Source: Paenibacillus piri (lineage in GTDB: Bacteria > Bacillota > Bacilli > Paenibacillales > NBRC-103111). Taken from it: 64,000 bases of DNA. Shown one piece after another: positions 55,341 to 63,737 of the stretch; positions within the stretch are counted from its first letter, which is position 1; every line of letters starts with the position of its first letter. The stretch covers positions 1 to 64,000 of the forward strand of contig NZ_SMRT01000002.1 of the NCBI RefSeq assembly GCF_004354045.1, read 5' to 3'. The translations under genes were made by a program, and so were the position numbers. The notes under the pieces are model-generated. The model saw nothing but the letters and a program-made list of their open reading frames with translations. It made no database searches and was not told the DNA's origin.

Positions 55341-55898
55341 GTGATTTCAGTTAACGAATTTAAAACAGGCTTGACCATTGAAGTAGAAGGCGATTTGTTC
55401 ACCGTAATCGATTTCCAGCACGTAAAGCCGGGTAAAGGCGCAGCGTTCGTTCGCTCGAAGCTGAAAAACCTGCGTAACGGCAACACGGTTGAACGCACGT
55501 TCCGCGCCGGCGAGAACGTGGGACGCGCGCATATCGAAAACCGCGAGATGCAGTACTTGTATGCGAGCGGCAGCGACCATACGTTTATGGATACCGAAAC
55601 GTACGACCAATTCAGCTTGTCCTCAAAGCAGCTGGAATGGGAGCTGAACTTTCTGAAAGAGAACATGATGATCCATATCATGAGCTACCAGGGCGAAATT
55701 CTCGGCATTAACCTGCCGAACAGCATCGAGCTGAAGGTGGTTGAAACAGAGCCCGGCATCAAGGGCAACACTGCTACCGGCGCGACCAAAAACGCGAAGC
55801 TCGAAACCGGCCTGAACGTTCAAGTGCCGCTGTTCATCAACGAAGGTGACATGCTGTTGATCGATACCCGCGAAGGCAAATACATTTCCCGCGCTTAA
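55341..55898 (+). CDS. efp: Elongation factor P
   Basis: 185 residues with KOW-like N domain and two OB folds. [12 protein letters not shown] contains the tip lysine that bacteria modify in various ways. It relieves ribosome stalling on polyproline. AGGGAGG lies before the GTG start. Confidence 0.97.
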   Translation: MISVNEFKTGLTIEVEGDLFTVIDFQHVKPGKGAAFVRSKLKNLRNGNTVERTFRAGENVGRAHIENREMQYLYASGSDHTFMDTETYDQFSLSSKQLEWELNFLKENMMIHIMSYQGEILGINLPNSIELKVVETEPGIKGNTATGATKNAKLETGLNVQVPLFINEGDMLLIDTREGKYISRA

Positions 55899-55929
55899 GA
55901 AGCGGCTCATTTATAATCCATGATCGTTA

Positions 55930-56019
55930 CCAGGATAAACGGCTTCACCGTCCTTCGGGACGAGCGCGTTTGTCAAGGTTGTGCGAAGCTAAGTATAAAG
56001 TCTAATACTTCTATTCAAC
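55930..56019 (-). repeat. Dispersed repeat family 1, copy 4
   Basis: The reverse complement reads GTTGAATAGAAGTATT, then an AAGTATT/TATACTT-type hairpin, GCTTCGCACAACCTTGA, AAACGCGCTCGTCC, GGACGGTGAAGCCGTTT, ATCCTG. It lies between the efp stop and the efp terminator. Confidence 0.88.
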
Positions 56020-56024
56020 TTATA

Positions 56025-56088
56025 AAAAGATTTATACCGTCCATGCCAACCGCCGAGCGGCGGCGGGCTGCGGTGTAAATCTTTTTTT
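56025..56088 (+). terminator. Terminator of the aroQ-pepP-efp operon
   Basis: AAAAAGATTTATACCG pairs with CGGTGTAAATCTTTTT over about 15 bp with one mismatch; a CCGCCG/CGGCGG helix lies inside; T run follows. Confidence 0.85.
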
Positions 56089-56094
56089 AATAGT

Positions 56095-56160
56095 TTCGGG
56101 GCTCCCCGCAAAGTATCTGAATCAGCTTCGAAGCAAGGCCCCACTTTGTGGGGATATTTT
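56095..56160 (+). repeat. Degenerate relative of repeat family 2
   Basis: GGGGCTCCCCGCAAAGT, then CAGCTTCGAAGC, then CCCCACTTTGTGGGGA copies the plan of family 2 (hairpin built from CCCCgCAAAGT and ACTTTGtGGGG) and again follows a terminator directly. Confidence 0.6.
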
Positions 56161-56248
56161 GTGGGATGCCGAAGCGGGTATGATAATATATTCTACAAAG
56201 ATGCAAAAAGTCTGCGATTTTGATACCGCTGCGGGAGGGATAGAAGCG

Positions 56249-56806
56249 ATGTTCTACTATGAAGTGGACGATGACATCCAGCTGCGCTTGGCCGAAGTAA
56301 AATACGCTGTGCAAATGTATGAAGTGATCGATCGCAACCGCGCACATCTGCGCGAATGGCTGCCATGGGTGGACAATACGATCAATGCCGGCTACACGCA
56401 GTTGTTTCTGGAATCAAGCATGCGTCAGCTGGCGGCCAACAGCGGCTTTAACTGCTGCATTTTTTACCGCGGCAGCCTTGCCGGGTGCATCGGGCTGCAC
56501 AGCGTGGATTGGGCGAACCGCAAAACGTCGATCGGTTATTGGCTCGCGGAGGGCTTTGAAGGAAAAGGGCTGATGACCAAGAGCTGCCGCGCCGTGGTTG
56601 AATACGTATTTGGCGATATGCAGCTGAACCGGGTGGAAATACGCGCCGGCGTGCTGAATCGAAAAAGCAGGGCGATTCCCGAGCGGCTCGGCTTTGCTTT
56701 GGAAGGCGTGATCCGGCAGTCGGAATGGCTCTACGATCGCTATATCGATCACGCCGTTTACGGGGTGCTTGCCCAGGACTGGAGGATCGGCGCCTGGAAC
56801 CGGTAA
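56249..56806 (+). CDS. GNAT acetyltransferase, RimJ/RimL-YdaF type
   Basis: 185 residues. IGYWLAEGFEGKGLMTKSCR is motif A; EIRAGVLNRKSRAIPERLGF with ALEGVIRQSEWLYDRYIDHA is typical of ribosomal-protein N-acetyltransferases such as YdaF/RimL. GGGAGG lies ten bases before the ATG. The frame is open upstream to 56159 without a start signal. Confidence 0.88.
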   Translation: MFYYEVDDDIQLRLAEVKYAVQMYEVIDRNRAHLREWLPWVDNTINAGYTQLFLESSMRQLAANSGFNCCIFYRGSLAGCIGLHSVDWANRKTSIGYWLAEGFEGKGLMTKSCRAVVEYVFGDMQLNRVEIRAGVLNRKSRAIPERLGFALEGVIRQSEWLYDRYIDHAVYGVLAQDWRIGAWNR

Positions 56807-56985
56807 TATGCTCGCGGTATCATCTCTTTCCGCCGGTTGCCGTTCTCTTGGCTTCCGTAAGAGTTTCCGCTTCGCTCGCCATTGTTAAAACAGGTCGAAA
56901 TTAAGCCGGTCCCTCCATCGAAGGAGACGTAAGACGAGACATTTCGGCATAAAATGTGTTAACTACACGAGCGAGGTGGCGTCAT

Positions 56986-57567
56986 ATGGAGGTTGTATTT
57001 GTTCATCATGGTCATGGGGAGCATATGGTCGGCATGCCGGACAGCTATCAAATAGCGGATCCGGAGCTGACGGAGCGGGGTAAAAAGGAAGCGGTGCGGC
57101 TTAGGCACGTATGGCCGTTGACGGATCGGGACGCGGTCATTGCCAGTCCGACAAGAAGGGCGCTGCAGACGGCCCGGCTGTGGTGCGAGGGAAGCCATGC
57201 CGCGAGATTCATTCATCCGGCCATCGGTCCCCGGCAGTTTCCGAGCCGTTATGATTTTAAGACGATGCCCTGCGATGCGAACCTGGAGCTACCGAGCTTG
57301 ACGGAGCAGTTCGACGATTTTTTGCTGCCGGCCGATGTTCCGGCCTTTTTATGGATTCAAGGCATCAATACCGCGCCTGCGCTCCTGTTCGAGACATGGG
57401 CCGATCAATTTATCGCCTGGTGCAGGAAGCTGGATAAACATAGGGTATTTCTCGTCAGTCATGAAGGCACGATCGCATCGTACTTGCATTATTTGCAGAA
57501 AGGCGAAGGTAGAGGCGGCAGGCCGATCTGTCCGGACCCGTCCGGCGGGGCCCGGCTTTCCGTATGA
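56986..57567 (+). CDS. Histidine phosphatase-family protein with altered RHG motif
   Basis: 193 residues. ASPTRRALQTARLW and VFLVSHEGTIASYLHY are conserved parts of the phosphoglycerate mutase-like fold, including the second catalytic histidine. The first motif reads VFVHHGHGEH, where RHG is normal, so the phosphate-binding arginine is replaced by histidine. Activity may be altered. GAGGTGG precedes the ATG. Confidence 0.8.
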   Translation: MEVVFVHHGHGEHMVGMPDSYQIADPELTERGKKEAVRLRHVWPLTDRDAVIASPTRRALQTARLWCEGSHAARFIHPAIGPRQFPSRYDFKTMPCDANLELPSLTEQFDDFLLPADVPAFLWIQGINTAPALLFETWADQFIAWCRKLDKHRVFLVSHEGTIASYLHYLQKGEGRGGRPICPDPSGGARLSV

Positions 57568-57667
57568 ACGGTTTTTTTCTCTTCAACCTTAGAAGCAGTT
57601 ATGTTATAATGATTCATTGTTATGCAGGGCACGTATTATAAAGTTTTCGGGTAGGGAGTGAACAGCT

Positions 57668-58924
57668 TTGTCTCTTATTGTTATGAAATTTGGCGGCAGT
57701 TCCGTTGGTGATGCGGAGCGGATGAAGCGCGTGGCCAACCGGGTCGTCGAGACACAGCGGAATGGTCATCAATGCGTGGTAGTCGTTTCCGCCATGGGCG
57801 ACACGACGGATGATTTGATCGATTTGACGAAGCAAATTAGCGACGGTACGCCACCGGCGAGAGAAATGGATATGCTGTTGACGACAGGCGAGCAAGTATC
57901 TGTTGCGCTGCTTTCGATGGCTATACATAGCCTGGGACAGTCGGCCGTGTCGTTTACGGGCTGGCAGGCCGGGATGTATACCGAAGCCGTTCACGGGAAG
58001 GCGCGAATTACGGATATTAAGCCTGAACGGGTGCTGCACGCCGTGAAGCAGGGAAATGTCGTTATCGTAGCCGGATTCCAGGGGATGACGCAGGAGGGCG
58101 AAATCACGACCTTGGGACGCGGCGGCTCCGATACGACGGCCGTAGCTTTGGCTGCGGCGATCCAGGCGGACGTGTGTGAAATTTATACCGATGTGGACGG
58201 CATTTATTCAACGGATCCGCGGGTGGTCAAATGCGCGCGCAAGCTTCCTGAGATCACTTATGATGAAATGCTCGAGCTGGCCAATTTGGGTGCGGCCGTG
58301 CTTCATCCGAGAGCTGTCGAATACGCCAAAAATTATAATGTGCCGCTGGTCGTCAGATCCAGCTTCAACCATAATGCAGGTACGAATGTGAAGGAGGAAG
58401 CAGCGATGGAGCAAGGAATCGTTGTTCGCGGAATTGCGAGCGATAAGAATGTAGCCAGAATCAGTATTCTCGGAGTGGAAGAGAAGCCGGGCCAGCTGGC
58501 CAAAGTGTTCACGGCTCTCGCCAATGCGCAGATTGACGTGGATATTATTGTACAGAGCGGCGTCCTTAACGGGCTCGCCGATTTCTCCTTTACCGTGTCG
58601 TTGAACGACAAGGAGAAGGCTGTCGACGTTATCGAAAGCATCCGTTCGGAAGTCGGCTTCCGCGAAGTAAGCTCGCAGCAAAATTTGGTAAAGGTTTCCA
58701 TTGTGGGTGCGGGCATGGTCAGCACGCCGGGCGTCGCAGCCAAAATGTTCGAAACGATTTCCGACCTCGGACTTAGCATCAACATGGTCAGCACATCCGA
58801 GATCAAAACGTCTTGCGTAATCGAAAACAACCGTTTGAACGAAGTGATTCAAGCGCTGCATACGGCGTACGGTTTGGATACGGATCAACAGGCATTCGTC
58901 GGAGGCCCATCCGAAAGACGTTAA
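57668..58924 (+). CDS. lysC: Aspartate kinase
   Basis: 418 residues. VMKFGGSSVGDAERM is the kinase P-loop-like signature; GRGGSDTTAVALAAAIQADV and YTDVDGIYSTDPRVV follow; two ACT domains at the C-terminus (about 265-405) bind the feedback amino acids. It makes aspartyl phosphate for lysine, threonine, methionine and diaminopimelate, needed for wall and for dipicolinate in spores. TTG start with AGGGAG upstream. No lysine riboswitch is seen. Confidence 0.94.
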   Translation: MSLIVMKFGGSSVGDAERMKRVANRVVETQRNGHQCVVVVSAMGDTTDDLIDLTKQISDGTPPAREMDMLLTTGEQVSVALLSMAIHSLGQSAVSFTGWQAGMYTEAVHGKARITDIKPERVLHAVKQGNVVIVAGFQGMTQEGEITTLGRGGSDTTAVALAAAIQADVCEIYTDVDGIYSTDPRVVKCARKLPEITYDEMLELANLGAAVLHPRAVEYAKNYNVPLVVRSSFNHNAGTNVKEEAAMEQGIVVRGIASDKNVARISILGVEEKPGQLAKVFTALANAQIDVDIIVQSGVLNGLADFSFTVSLNDKEKAVDVIESIRSEVGFREVSSQQNLVKVSIVGAGMVSTPGVAAKMFETISDLGLSINMVSTSEIKTSCVIENNRLNEVIQALHTAYGLDTDQQAFVGGPSERR

Positions 58925-58952
58925 GCGCCGGCATTCCGCCAGGGCTCGTCCC

Positions 58953-59417
58953 TTAGCGGATCTTATCGTAGACGAAGGTGAACACCTTCAGTAAAAATGC
59001 GGTAATTCCGGCGGCCATCAACGGGCCAACGGGAATCCCTTTCAAAAATATAATGCCGAAAATCGAACCGATGACAAGACCCACAATTAATTGTGGGTCT
59101 ATTTTTAACAAATCCAGCCCCTTGCCGTTCATATAAGTCGCGATTGCGCCTCCGCATAAAGCCAATATTCCCGGCCAGGAAGTAAAAATGCTGACGACAT
59201 GCTTATACGAAATCCGTTCGCTGGCAAAAGGAACCAATACCCCCATTGTCAAAAAAAGCAGCCCCAGCTCAAGTCCCCTGCGTTCTATTGTCGGCAAATA
59301 CCGATCGAGGTTAATCAGCTTGACAATCAGCAGGACGCAAGCCGCCGTCGTAATGATATGGGAGCGGCCGATCAGTCCGATAATGATGAGAACGACGAGC
59401 AAAATGTCACCGTACAT
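58953..59417 (-). CDS. DUF441 membrane protein (YtwI-like)
   Basis: 154 residues, four to five helices. [19 protein letters not shown], then [20 protein letters not shown] and [15 protein letters not shown] are conserved features of the family; function unknown. The ATG at 59417 has AAGGAG eight bases upstream. A 24-base perfect DNA palindrome lies inside the coding sequence (59077-59100). Confidence 0.88.
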   Translation of the reverse strand: MYGDILLVVLIIIGLIGRSHIITTAACVLLIVKLINLDRYLPTIERRGLELGLLFLTMGVLVPFASERISYKHVVSIFTSWPGILALCGGAIATYMNGKGLDLLKIDPQLIVGLVIGSIFGIIFLKGIPVGPLMAAGITAFLLKVFTFVYDKIR

Positions 59418-59484
59418 GTGGAGGACTCCTTGTCTCATGGATTTCTCTCTAATTGTATGAGGGGAGCCGTGTTTTAGAACCGGA

Positions 59485-60222
59485 TTAAGTCAGCTGGTCC
59501 ACCAAGGGTGCGGACAGCTTGCCGCCGCGGACAACGGGAGCCATCTGAATCAAATTCAACCGTGAGCAATAAATGACATCGTCGGTAAAACCGAGCTTGC
59601 ATAAACGTTTTCCGTTGGAGCAGTTCATAAGCGCCCGGGTGATATCGCTCTGTACTTGCTGGAAGGCGTACAGCATACTGAGTCCGAAATCATTGACGCT
59701 CCACTCCGTTCCGCGGTCTTTCAGCAAACTTTGCAGCTCGCCTACCAGTTGACCGGCGCATATGCCATCCTCGAACGAGAATACATCCTGCGTGCCCGAG
59801 CATAGGATCACAATGTCCTTGTTCAAGGCCGCGGCCTCGCGCGCGCACGCTTTGCCGTTCAGCAGCGAGGCCGCGATGACGGTGCAGGCTTTGGACGATT
59901 TTTGAATGGCGCGGGTGCCGTTGGTCGTCGTAATAATCAAATGCTTGCCGGCGATTCGGTCATCCATATATTCGAACGGGGAATTGCCGTAATCGAATCC
60001 GGGTATTTTTTTGCACGCGCGTTCCCCGCCGAGCACATAGCCCGGCTGCTGCAGCTGCCTCGCTTGCAATACCGTCTCCACCGGATAAATCGCCCGGCAG
60101 CCATGCGCGAGCGCCGTCAGCATCGTACTCGTCGCCCGCAGCACATCGATCACGAGAACGGTTTTGTTGATCAGGTCGTCTGCGCGCGCTTCGTTTACGC
60201 TGGGGATTACTGTTATTTCCAC
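59485..60222 (-). CDS. comB: 2-phosphosulfolactate phosphatase
   Basis: 245 residues. [28 protein letters not shown] and TTTNGTRAI are ComB signatures. It converts phosphosulfolactate to sulfolactate, which accumulates in Bacillus spores (YitC). GTG start after GGAGGAGG. It follows comA with a structured repeat in between. Not related to the competence regulators named ComA/ComB. Confidence 0.92.
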   Translation of the reverse strand: MEITVIPSVNEARADDLINKTVLVIDVLRATSTMLTALAHGCRAIYPVETVLQARQLQQPGYVLGGERACKKIPGFDYGNSPFEYMDDRIAGKHLIITTTNGTRAIQKSSKACTVIAASLLNGKACAREAAALNKDIVILCSGTQDVFSFEDGICAGQLVGELQSLLKDRGTEWSVNDFGLSMLYAFQQVQSDITRALMNCSNGKRLCKLGFTDDVIYCSRLNLIQMAPVVRGGKLSAPLVDQLT

Positions 60223-60238
60223 TTTGGTTCCTCCTCCA

Positions 60239-60310
60239 AGTTTTTGCGTTAGCAAAAACTGCTTCGAAAGCATACGCTAAGCTTTCCGTAAGGAAAGCTG
60301 CTTCGTAAGC
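60239..60310 (-). repeat. Intercistronic double-hairpin repeat (family 3), copy B
   Basis: Two hairpins (AGTTTTTGC-gtta-GCAAAAACT and AGCTTTCC-gta-AGGAAAGCT) joined by GCTTCGAAAGCATACGCTA. It starts at the base next to the comA stop codon and ends just before the comB ribosome site. Stem sequences differ from copy A at 51875 but pairing is kept. Confidence 0.8.
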
Positions 60311-61141
60311 CTAAATTTCCCAATCGCCTTCCGCTTCGACAGCTTCCCCGCCGAAATGCAGCGTGTCGGACCGCAGTCCTCTGCGCAGCGCCTCCAACGA
60401 GATCAAATCCTGTGGGGCGATATTTCCAAGATGGATATTGGAGCCGAGCATGTTAAGCAGATGCACCTGCTGCTCTTTTTGCGGCGCTTCCCATAACAGC
60501 AGGTCGCTGCTTGGCACCTGCTCCAGCACCTGCTCGATATCATCATCCTTGCAAGCTCCGTTTTCATCGTAGATGCCCACGCCCTTGCCCGATTCCCGGC
60601 CCTCGATCGTAATAAGACTCGCGCCCATCTCGGCATCGATGATCACCGTTTCTATTAATTCGGCAATTTCGATGGATGAGCCCCAACATTTTTTTCCGTA
60701 TTCGGTAATGACCGTGAAGCCTGAATCCTTCGCCCGTTGAATCAGCTCGTTGCGCAGCCCGCGGTCGACATGAATCGTCCCGTCCGAAATTTCCATGCCG
60801 TCAAATCCCAAATAGCTGACCATATCAAAATAAGCGTCGACTTTTTTCTGCTGAATGGCTACCTCCAAAAAAGTACCGCCGGGATAAACGAGAATTTGTC
60901 CGGCTTTGGCCATTTCTATTTTTTTTCGCAGCAAATCCGTCTTATAAAGAGGGGACGTTCCAAATCCCATTTTTAGCATATCCACATAAGCGCCCGCGGT
61001 TTGCAACAAATCATCGAGTGCATGGATGCCCATTCCCTTATCGATTACCATCGTTTTACCTAGCCGTCTCGGCTTTTCCGTACGTCTGCTGGACGGATCT
61101 TTGAGCTGCGGATGCCACTTGAGATGTGACGTTACCTCCAT
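60311..61141 (-). CDS. comA: Phosphosulfolactate synthase
   Basis: 276 residues. TMVIDKGMGIHALDDLLQTA, YVDMLKMGFGTS and VYPGGTFLEVA match ComA, a TIM-barrel enzyme adding sulfite to phosphoenolpyruvate. In B. subtilis the relative YitD serves spore sulfolactate formation. A SigmaE-like promoter lies upstream. Transcribed together with comB. Confidence 0.93.
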   Translation of the reverse strand: MEVTSHLKWHPQLKDPSSRRTEKPRRLGKTMVIDKGMGIHALDDLLQTAGAYVDMLKMGFGTSPLYKTDLLRKKIEMAKAGQILVYPGGTFLEVAIQQKKVDAYFDMVSYLGFDGMEISDGTIHVDRGLRNELIQRAKDSGFTVITEYGKKCWGSSIEIAELIETVIIDAEMGASLITIEGRESGKGVGIYDENGACKDDDIEQVLEQVPSSDLLLWEAPQKEQQVHLLNMLGSNIHLGNIAPQDLISLEALRRGLRSDTLHFGGEAVEAEGDWEI

Positions 61142-61166
61142 GTTCTTATCGCCTCGCTGTTTCCTT

Positions 61167-61195
61167 TTGTAATGAGTTTCAGTGTCATCATATGC
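61167..61195 (-). promoter_or_regulatory. Possible SigmaE promoter of comA-comB
   Basis: On the reverse strand GCATATG (61189-61195), 14 bases, CATTACAA (61167-61174). It resembles SigmaE -35 (GCATATT) and, less well, -10 (CATACAAT) elements. Confidence 0.45.
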
Positions 61196-61311
61196 ATTTT
61201 GAATTTACGGTGTGCCCATCATGCCTAAAATAAGACGGCTAAGCATAGATTGATAGAGAAGCTTGTCAGAGCTTCCATTTACGGAATGACGGATTGAAGG
61301 AGGAGAACGCG

Positions 61312-61578
61312 TTGCTGAACAAGATTGTGCTGAGCATGGCCTCGCTTAGAATGATGTCCGGTACGATTGAGATTATTGCCGCACTGATCATGCTGCGGTT
61401 CAACCAAATCGAGAAGGCGCTGATCGTCAATACGGGGCTGGCCATGGTAGGCCCGCTTGTGCTGCTGACGACGACGACAATCGGGTTGGTCGGATTGGCG
61501 GATAAGCTTTCATTCGGCAAAATGATCTGGGTGCTGGCCGGTGTCAGCTGCATTTTTATCGGGATTTTGAAAAAGTAA
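61312..61578 (+). CDS. yqhV: YqhV (DUF2619) membrane protein
   Basis: 88 residues, three helices. MASLRMMSGTIEIIAALIML is the family start. It lies directly before spoIIIAA as in B. subtilis, where yqhV is a sporulation gene. TTG at 61312 has AAGGAGGAG upstream; a TTG at 61294 overlaps that ribosome site. Confidence 0.9.
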   Translation: MLNKIVLSMASLRMMSGTIEIIAALIMLRFNQIEKALIVNTGLAMVGPLVLLTTTTIGLVGLADKLSFGKMIWVLAGVSCIFIGILKK

Positions 61579-61583
61579 ATTTG

Positions 61584-61611
61584 TCATATTCCAATAGTCC
61601 AAGCATACATA
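61584..61611 (+). promoter_or_regulatory. SigmaE promoter of the spoIIIA operon
   Basis: TCATATT (61584-61590), 13 bases, CATACATA (61604-61611): close to the SigmaE pattern (GNATATT, CATACANT). Start point would be near 61618, about 47 bases before spoIIIAA. Confidence 0.75.
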
Positions 61612-61664
61612 TGAATATAAAGTACAAGTTTTTAAGATTGGACAGCTTGGGGTGATAAAAAGGA

Positions 61665-62777
61665 ATGGAATCGCTGCTCCGGCTTTTTTCTGCCCCTTTG
61701 CGGCAAAAACTAGCAACTCTACCAAATCAAATATTGCAGGAAATGCAAGAGATCCGGATTCGCGAGCAGCGTCCGCTGGAAATTGGCTGGGGACGCCAAT
61801 ACGGATTCGTGTCCGACCAATCCGGCTTGTGCGATCATCCGGCGTCGGCTTACAAGCCGACCCGGGAAGACTGCGCGTCATTGCTGGAGACGTTGACGCT
61901 TCACTCGCTTTATACGTTCGAGGAAGAGCTTCGACGGGGCTACATCACCGTGGAAGGCGGACACCGGGTAGGCCTGTCGGGGAGAGCCGTGCTTGAGCAT
62001 GGGAAGGTCAAGCTTCTGAAAGACATTGCCGGCTTCAATATTCGCATCGCCAAGGAGCGCAAAGGCGCGGCCGCCAAAGTGCTTCCTTATTTGTTGGACA
62101 TGAAGCAGGGCGCCGCAAGCCTTCATCACACGTTGGTCGTCTCGCCGCCTCTGCAGGGCAAAACAACCTTGATCCGCGATTTGGCGCGGATCGTCAGCAG
62201 CGGTCCGGCGGACAGTGGCGGCCGCTGTCTGGAGCGCGGCTACAAGGTAGGCATTGTAGATGAACGGTCGGAAATCGCCGCCTGCGTCAAAGGGGTGCCC
62301 CGCTTCGAGCTCGGTCCCCGCACGGACGTGCTTGATGCCTGCCCGAAAGCGGAAGGCATGATGATGCTGATCCGTTCCATGTCTCCGGAAATACTCATCG
62401 TCGATGAAATCGGCCGAGCGGAGGATGCGGCGGCGATTCACGAAGCGGTTCATGCGGGCATACGCGTCATTGCGACCGCGCACGGCTTGAACCATGACGA
62501 TGTCAAACAGCGGCCGGTGCTGAGGGAGCTGCTGGCCGAGCGCGTCTTTAACCGGATTGTCGTATTAAGTCAGCGGGGCGGAGCGGGTACGCTGGAAGGG
62601 GTTTACGATGCGCTGGGCAAGCGGGTAATGCTTCCCGCCGAACCGGTTTTAAGCGCCGCAGGCCAAGCGGCCTGGAGAGAGGAACGGGGCAGCCCCTCAT
62701 CTCATATCATCGATTGGACGGGAAATCCGGCGCTGTATCAGGGGCGGCCATCCGCTCCGGGAAGGGGAACATCATGA
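61665..62777 (+). CDS. spoIIIAA: Stage III sporulation protein AA (ATPase)
   Basis: 370 residues, the ATPase of the SpoIIIA-SpoIIQ channel between mother cell and forespore. Walker A VVSPPLQGKTTLIRDLAR, Walker B EILIVDEIGRAED; GHRVGLSGRAVLEHGK in the N-terminal domain. It is about 60 residues longer than B. subtilis SpoIIIAA, mostly in a C-terminal tail. ATG with GGGGTGAT eight bases upstream. Its stop overlaps the spoIIIAB start. Confidence 0.95.
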   Translation: MESLLRLFSAPLRQKLATLPNQILQEMQEIRIREQRPLEIGWGRQYGFVSDQSGLCDHPASAYKPTREDCASLLETLTLHSLYTFEEELRRGYITVEGGHRVGLSGRAVLEHGKVKLLKDIAGFNIRIAKERKGAAAKVLPYLLDMKQGAASLHHTLVVSPPLQGKTTLIRDLARIVSSGPADSGGRCLERGYKVGIVDERSEIAACVKGVPRFELGPRTDVLDACPKAEGMMMLIRSMSPEILIVDEIGRAEDAAAIHEAVHAGIRVIATAHGLNHDDVKQRPVLRELLAERVFNRIVVLSQRGGAGTLEGVYDALGKRVMLPAEPVLSAAGQAAWREERGSPSSHIIDWTGNPALYQGRPSAPGRGTS

Positions 62778-63292
62778 TGAAGCTTCTCGGTGCGCTGCTC
62801 ATTCTGCTGTCGGCCACCTTATTCGGCTTCTATCAGGCGCAGCAGTACTCGCGCCGTCCGAAACAGATCGCCGATTTGATCCGGGCGCTGCAGAGACTGG
62901 AAACGGAAATCGTATACGGCTCGACACCGCTGCCGGACGCGCTGCTGCGGGTTGCCCTTGCTTGCCCGGCACCCGTTCATTGGGTATTCCGCCATACGGC
63001 CGAGGAATTGCTGAAGGAGGCCGGCCGCTCGGTGCAGCACATATGGCGGCAGGTCGTTACGGACGATTGGAAGCTGACTTCCATGAAGCCGAACGAGCAG
63101 CACATCGTCCGTCAGCTTGGGCATACGTTGGGTTTATCGGACGGTGCGGACCAGGTGAAGCATTTGCGGCTGGCTGTACAGCAGCTGCAGGGCGAGCTGG
63201 AAAGTGCCCAGGAGGAGCGCAAGCGGTACGAGAGTATGTGGAGAAGCCTGGGACTGCTGATGGGAGCGCTAATCGTCATCCTGATGTATTAG
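62774..63292 (+). CDS. spoIIIAB: Stage III sporulation protein AB
   Basis: 172 residues. MMKLLGALLILLSATLFGFY is the N-terminal helix; LIRALQRLETEIVYGSTPLP and the C-terminal helix (SLGLLMGALIVILMY) are typical. It resembles GspF-like platform proteins in the mother-cell membrane. The ATGATG start overlaps the spoIIIAA stop; an earlier frame from 62714 is unlikely. Confidence 0.95.
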   Translation: MMKLLGALLILLSATLFGFYQAQQYSRRPKQIADLIRALQRLETEIVYGSTPLPDALLRVALACPAPVHWVFRHTAEELLKEAGRSVQHIWRQVVTDDWKLTSMKPNEQHIVRQLGHTLGLSDGADQVKHLRLAVQQLQGELESAQEERKRYESMWRSLGLLMGALIVILMY

Positions 63293-63380
63293 CGATTCGC
63301 GCATGCTGCAAGGCGGCGGGTATCCGGGTTCGACTGCAGGCGGGTTAATGGCTTTTGAGGCTGGAGGTGAGGTGCCGCGA

Positions 63381-63584
63381 ATGAATGTAGATGTGAACGC
63401 GATATTTCAGATCGCCGGAATTGGCATCATTATCGCGATGATTCATACCGTCCTGAAGCAAATGGGCAAAGAGGATATGGCGCACTGGGTAACGGTGATC
63501 GGGTTTGTCATCGTATTGTTCATGGTCGTCAGACTGCTGGACAATTTGTTCAAGGAAATCAAAACGATTTTTTTATTCCAGTAG
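63381..63584 (+). CDS. spoIIIAC: Stage III sporulation protein AC
   Basis: 67 residues, two helices: VNAIFQIAGIGIIIAMIHTV and WVTVIGFVIVLFMVVRLLDN. Length and sequence match SpoIIIAC of Bacilli. GGAGGTGAGG lies upstream of the ATG. A gap of 153 bases follows before spoIIIAD. Confidence 0.93.
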   Translation: MNVDVNAIFQIAGIGIIIAMIHTVLKQMGKEDMAHWVTVIGFVIVLFMVVRLLDNLFKEIKTIFLFQ

Positions 63585-63699
63585 CAGCTGCTTGCAGCGA
63601 CCGTTCGCCCGGGCTTCCGGGTGCCGGCAGCCAGAAGATCGTCGAAGCGAATGTACAGGAAAAATATGATCGTCCATCTGTTTCGCGGGCAGCGGATTA

Positions 63700-63724
63700 C
63701 CTGTAAATTCTGCGTATTTACAGG
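63700..63724 (+). promoter_or_regulatory. Hairpin overlapping the spoIIIAD ribosome site
   Basis: CCTGTAAA (63700-63707) pairs with TTTACAGG (63717-63724), taking the first bases of the AGGAGAGGTG ribosome site into the stem. It could limit spoIIIAD translation. Confidence 0.4.
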
Positions 63725-63737
63725 AGAGGTGATCGTC

